The translations under genes were made by a program, and so were the position numbers. A stretch of 64,000 bases of DNA, from the NCBI GenBank assembly GCA_040220895.1, contig JAVJVY010000010.1:110811-174810 (forward strand), given 5' to 3'. Source of the DNA: UBA11591 sp040220895 (GTDB lineage Bacteria; Bacteroidota; Bacteroidia; Flavobacteriales_E; Vicingaceae). The notes under the pieces are model-generated. The model was given only the letters and a program-made list of their open reading frames with translations, ran no database searches and was not told the DNA's origin. Of the stretch, positions 63,769 to 64,000 are shown piece after piece (positions within the stretch are counted from its first letter, which is position 1; every line of letters starts with the position of its first letter).

Positions 63769-64000
63769 TTAGAATCCTTGTAAATCAACTGGCCTAAGCA
63801 CACCGAACCATTTGACGATTTTTTCACCCACACCGGGCGCATTGACATGGATGAGGTAAAGTCCGCTGGCAATGGGCACATTGCTTTGGTTTTTCAGGTC
63901 CCACGATATTTCGGTGGTGGGGTCTGATTTATTGTATTTTCTGATCAGCGTACCCGAGACGTTGTAAATACTGACCTCGCATCGCTCGGGCAGATTGGTG
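63769..64000 (-). CDS. C-terminal end of a secreted protein with T9SS-type sorting domain (5' part outside window)
   Basis: A minus-strand open frame enters at the window edge and ends at TAA 63769-63771, giving 77 visible residues. It reads LPERCEVSIYNVSGTLIRKYNK...SNVPIASGLYLIHVNAPGVGEKIVKWFGVLRP and ends VDLQGF. The pattern of strand, ASGLYLIHV and GEKIVKW is typical of the Ig-like C-terminal domains recognised by the type IX secretion system, although the very end is not the usual KxxK/xI form. It is coupled by position to the PorV/PorQ-like gene, 35 bases downstream. Confidence 0.75.
   Translation of the reverse strand, partial: TNLPERCEVSIYNVSGTLIRKYNKSDPTTEISWDLKNQSNVPIASGLYLIHVNAPGVGEKIVKWFGVLRPVDLQGF

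Noticed and set aside
1..64000. Horizontal island, prophage, insertion sequence or defence system
   Set aside because: No integrase, transposase, restriction, CRISPR or phage genes; gene content is core metabolism, replication and envelope, with even coding style throughout.

Overview
The window is a continuous piece of a Bacteroidota (CFB group) chromosome. The evidence is the gliding-motility lipoprotein gldH, a PorV/PorQ-type outer-membrane protein next to a type-IX-secretion-like C-terminal domain, a uppS-bamA-ompH-ompH-murI envelope cluster, DUF6089-type barrels, GSCFA, DinB and YwqK-repeat proteins, and several promoters of the Bacteroidota type (a TAnnTTTG -7 box, with a TTG about 19 bases upstream in the best case). 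I cannot fix the order or genus; a gliding or T9SS-bearing aerobic lineage (Saprospiria, Cytophagia or Flavobacteriia-like) fits. Coding density is high. No gene-free stretch exceeds about 190 bases, and I see no phage, insertion sequence, CRISPR array, rRNA or replication origin.

Layout. 1-6.0 kb (minus): a GT-C-type glycosyltransferase cut by the window edge, an orphan CoA-transferase A subunit, PBP1A, gldH and holB. 6.1-8.0 kb: a tandem universal stress protein and a GSCFA protein. 8.1-21.0 kb (minus): one very compact operon, korA-korB-nuoA-B-C-D-H-I-J-K-L-M-N plus a small unknown gene. It joins 2-oxoglutarate:ferredoxin oxidoreductase to an 11-subunit complex I that lacks NuoEFG. 21.2-26.2 kb (plus), divergent from it: an Alvin-type 2[4Fe-4S] ferredoxin, then sucA-sucB (2-oxoglutarate dehydrogenase E1 and E2) and a TPR protein. 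26.2-37.4 kb (minus): nfu, a gamma-carbonic-anhydrase-like protein, murI, two Skp/OmpH chaperones, bamA, uppS, two DUF6089-type barrels, nadK, a second POTRA-barrel protein and a CBS protein.

37.5-41.4 kb (plus): pdxJ, an alpha/beta hydrolase, acs and a DinB-fold protein. 41.4-44.8 kb (minus): an SDR, a ChaN-like protein and a 571-residue YwqK/MORN-like repeat protein. 44.9-52.9 kb (plus): moeA, a barrel protein, moaA, a HAMP-SpoIIE phosphatase, a third DUF6089-like barrel, thyA, folA and a lipoprotein. 52.9-56.4 kb (minus): tig-clpP-clpX preceded by tRNA-Leu(UAG). 56.6-58.9 kb (plus): a flavin-reductase-fold protein and AtoE-type short-chain fatty-acid transporter. 58.8-64 kb: a lone ABC permease, a GT2 glycosyltransferase, ruvC, a HIT protein, greA, a PorV/PorQ-family protein and the C-terminus of a secreted protein.

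The strongest theme is central electron flow. Two alternative enzymes for 2-oxoglutarate to succinyl-CoA, one ferredoxin-linked and one lipoate/NAD-linked, stand head to head around a ferredoxin gene. The ferredoxin-linked enzyme is in the same operon as a complex I that has no NADH module at this locus. This suggests a TCA-cycle-driven, ferredoxin:quinone proton-pumping module. Start codons were moved inward from the longest possible ORF where neighbour overlap, signal peptides or an ATG made that clearly better.
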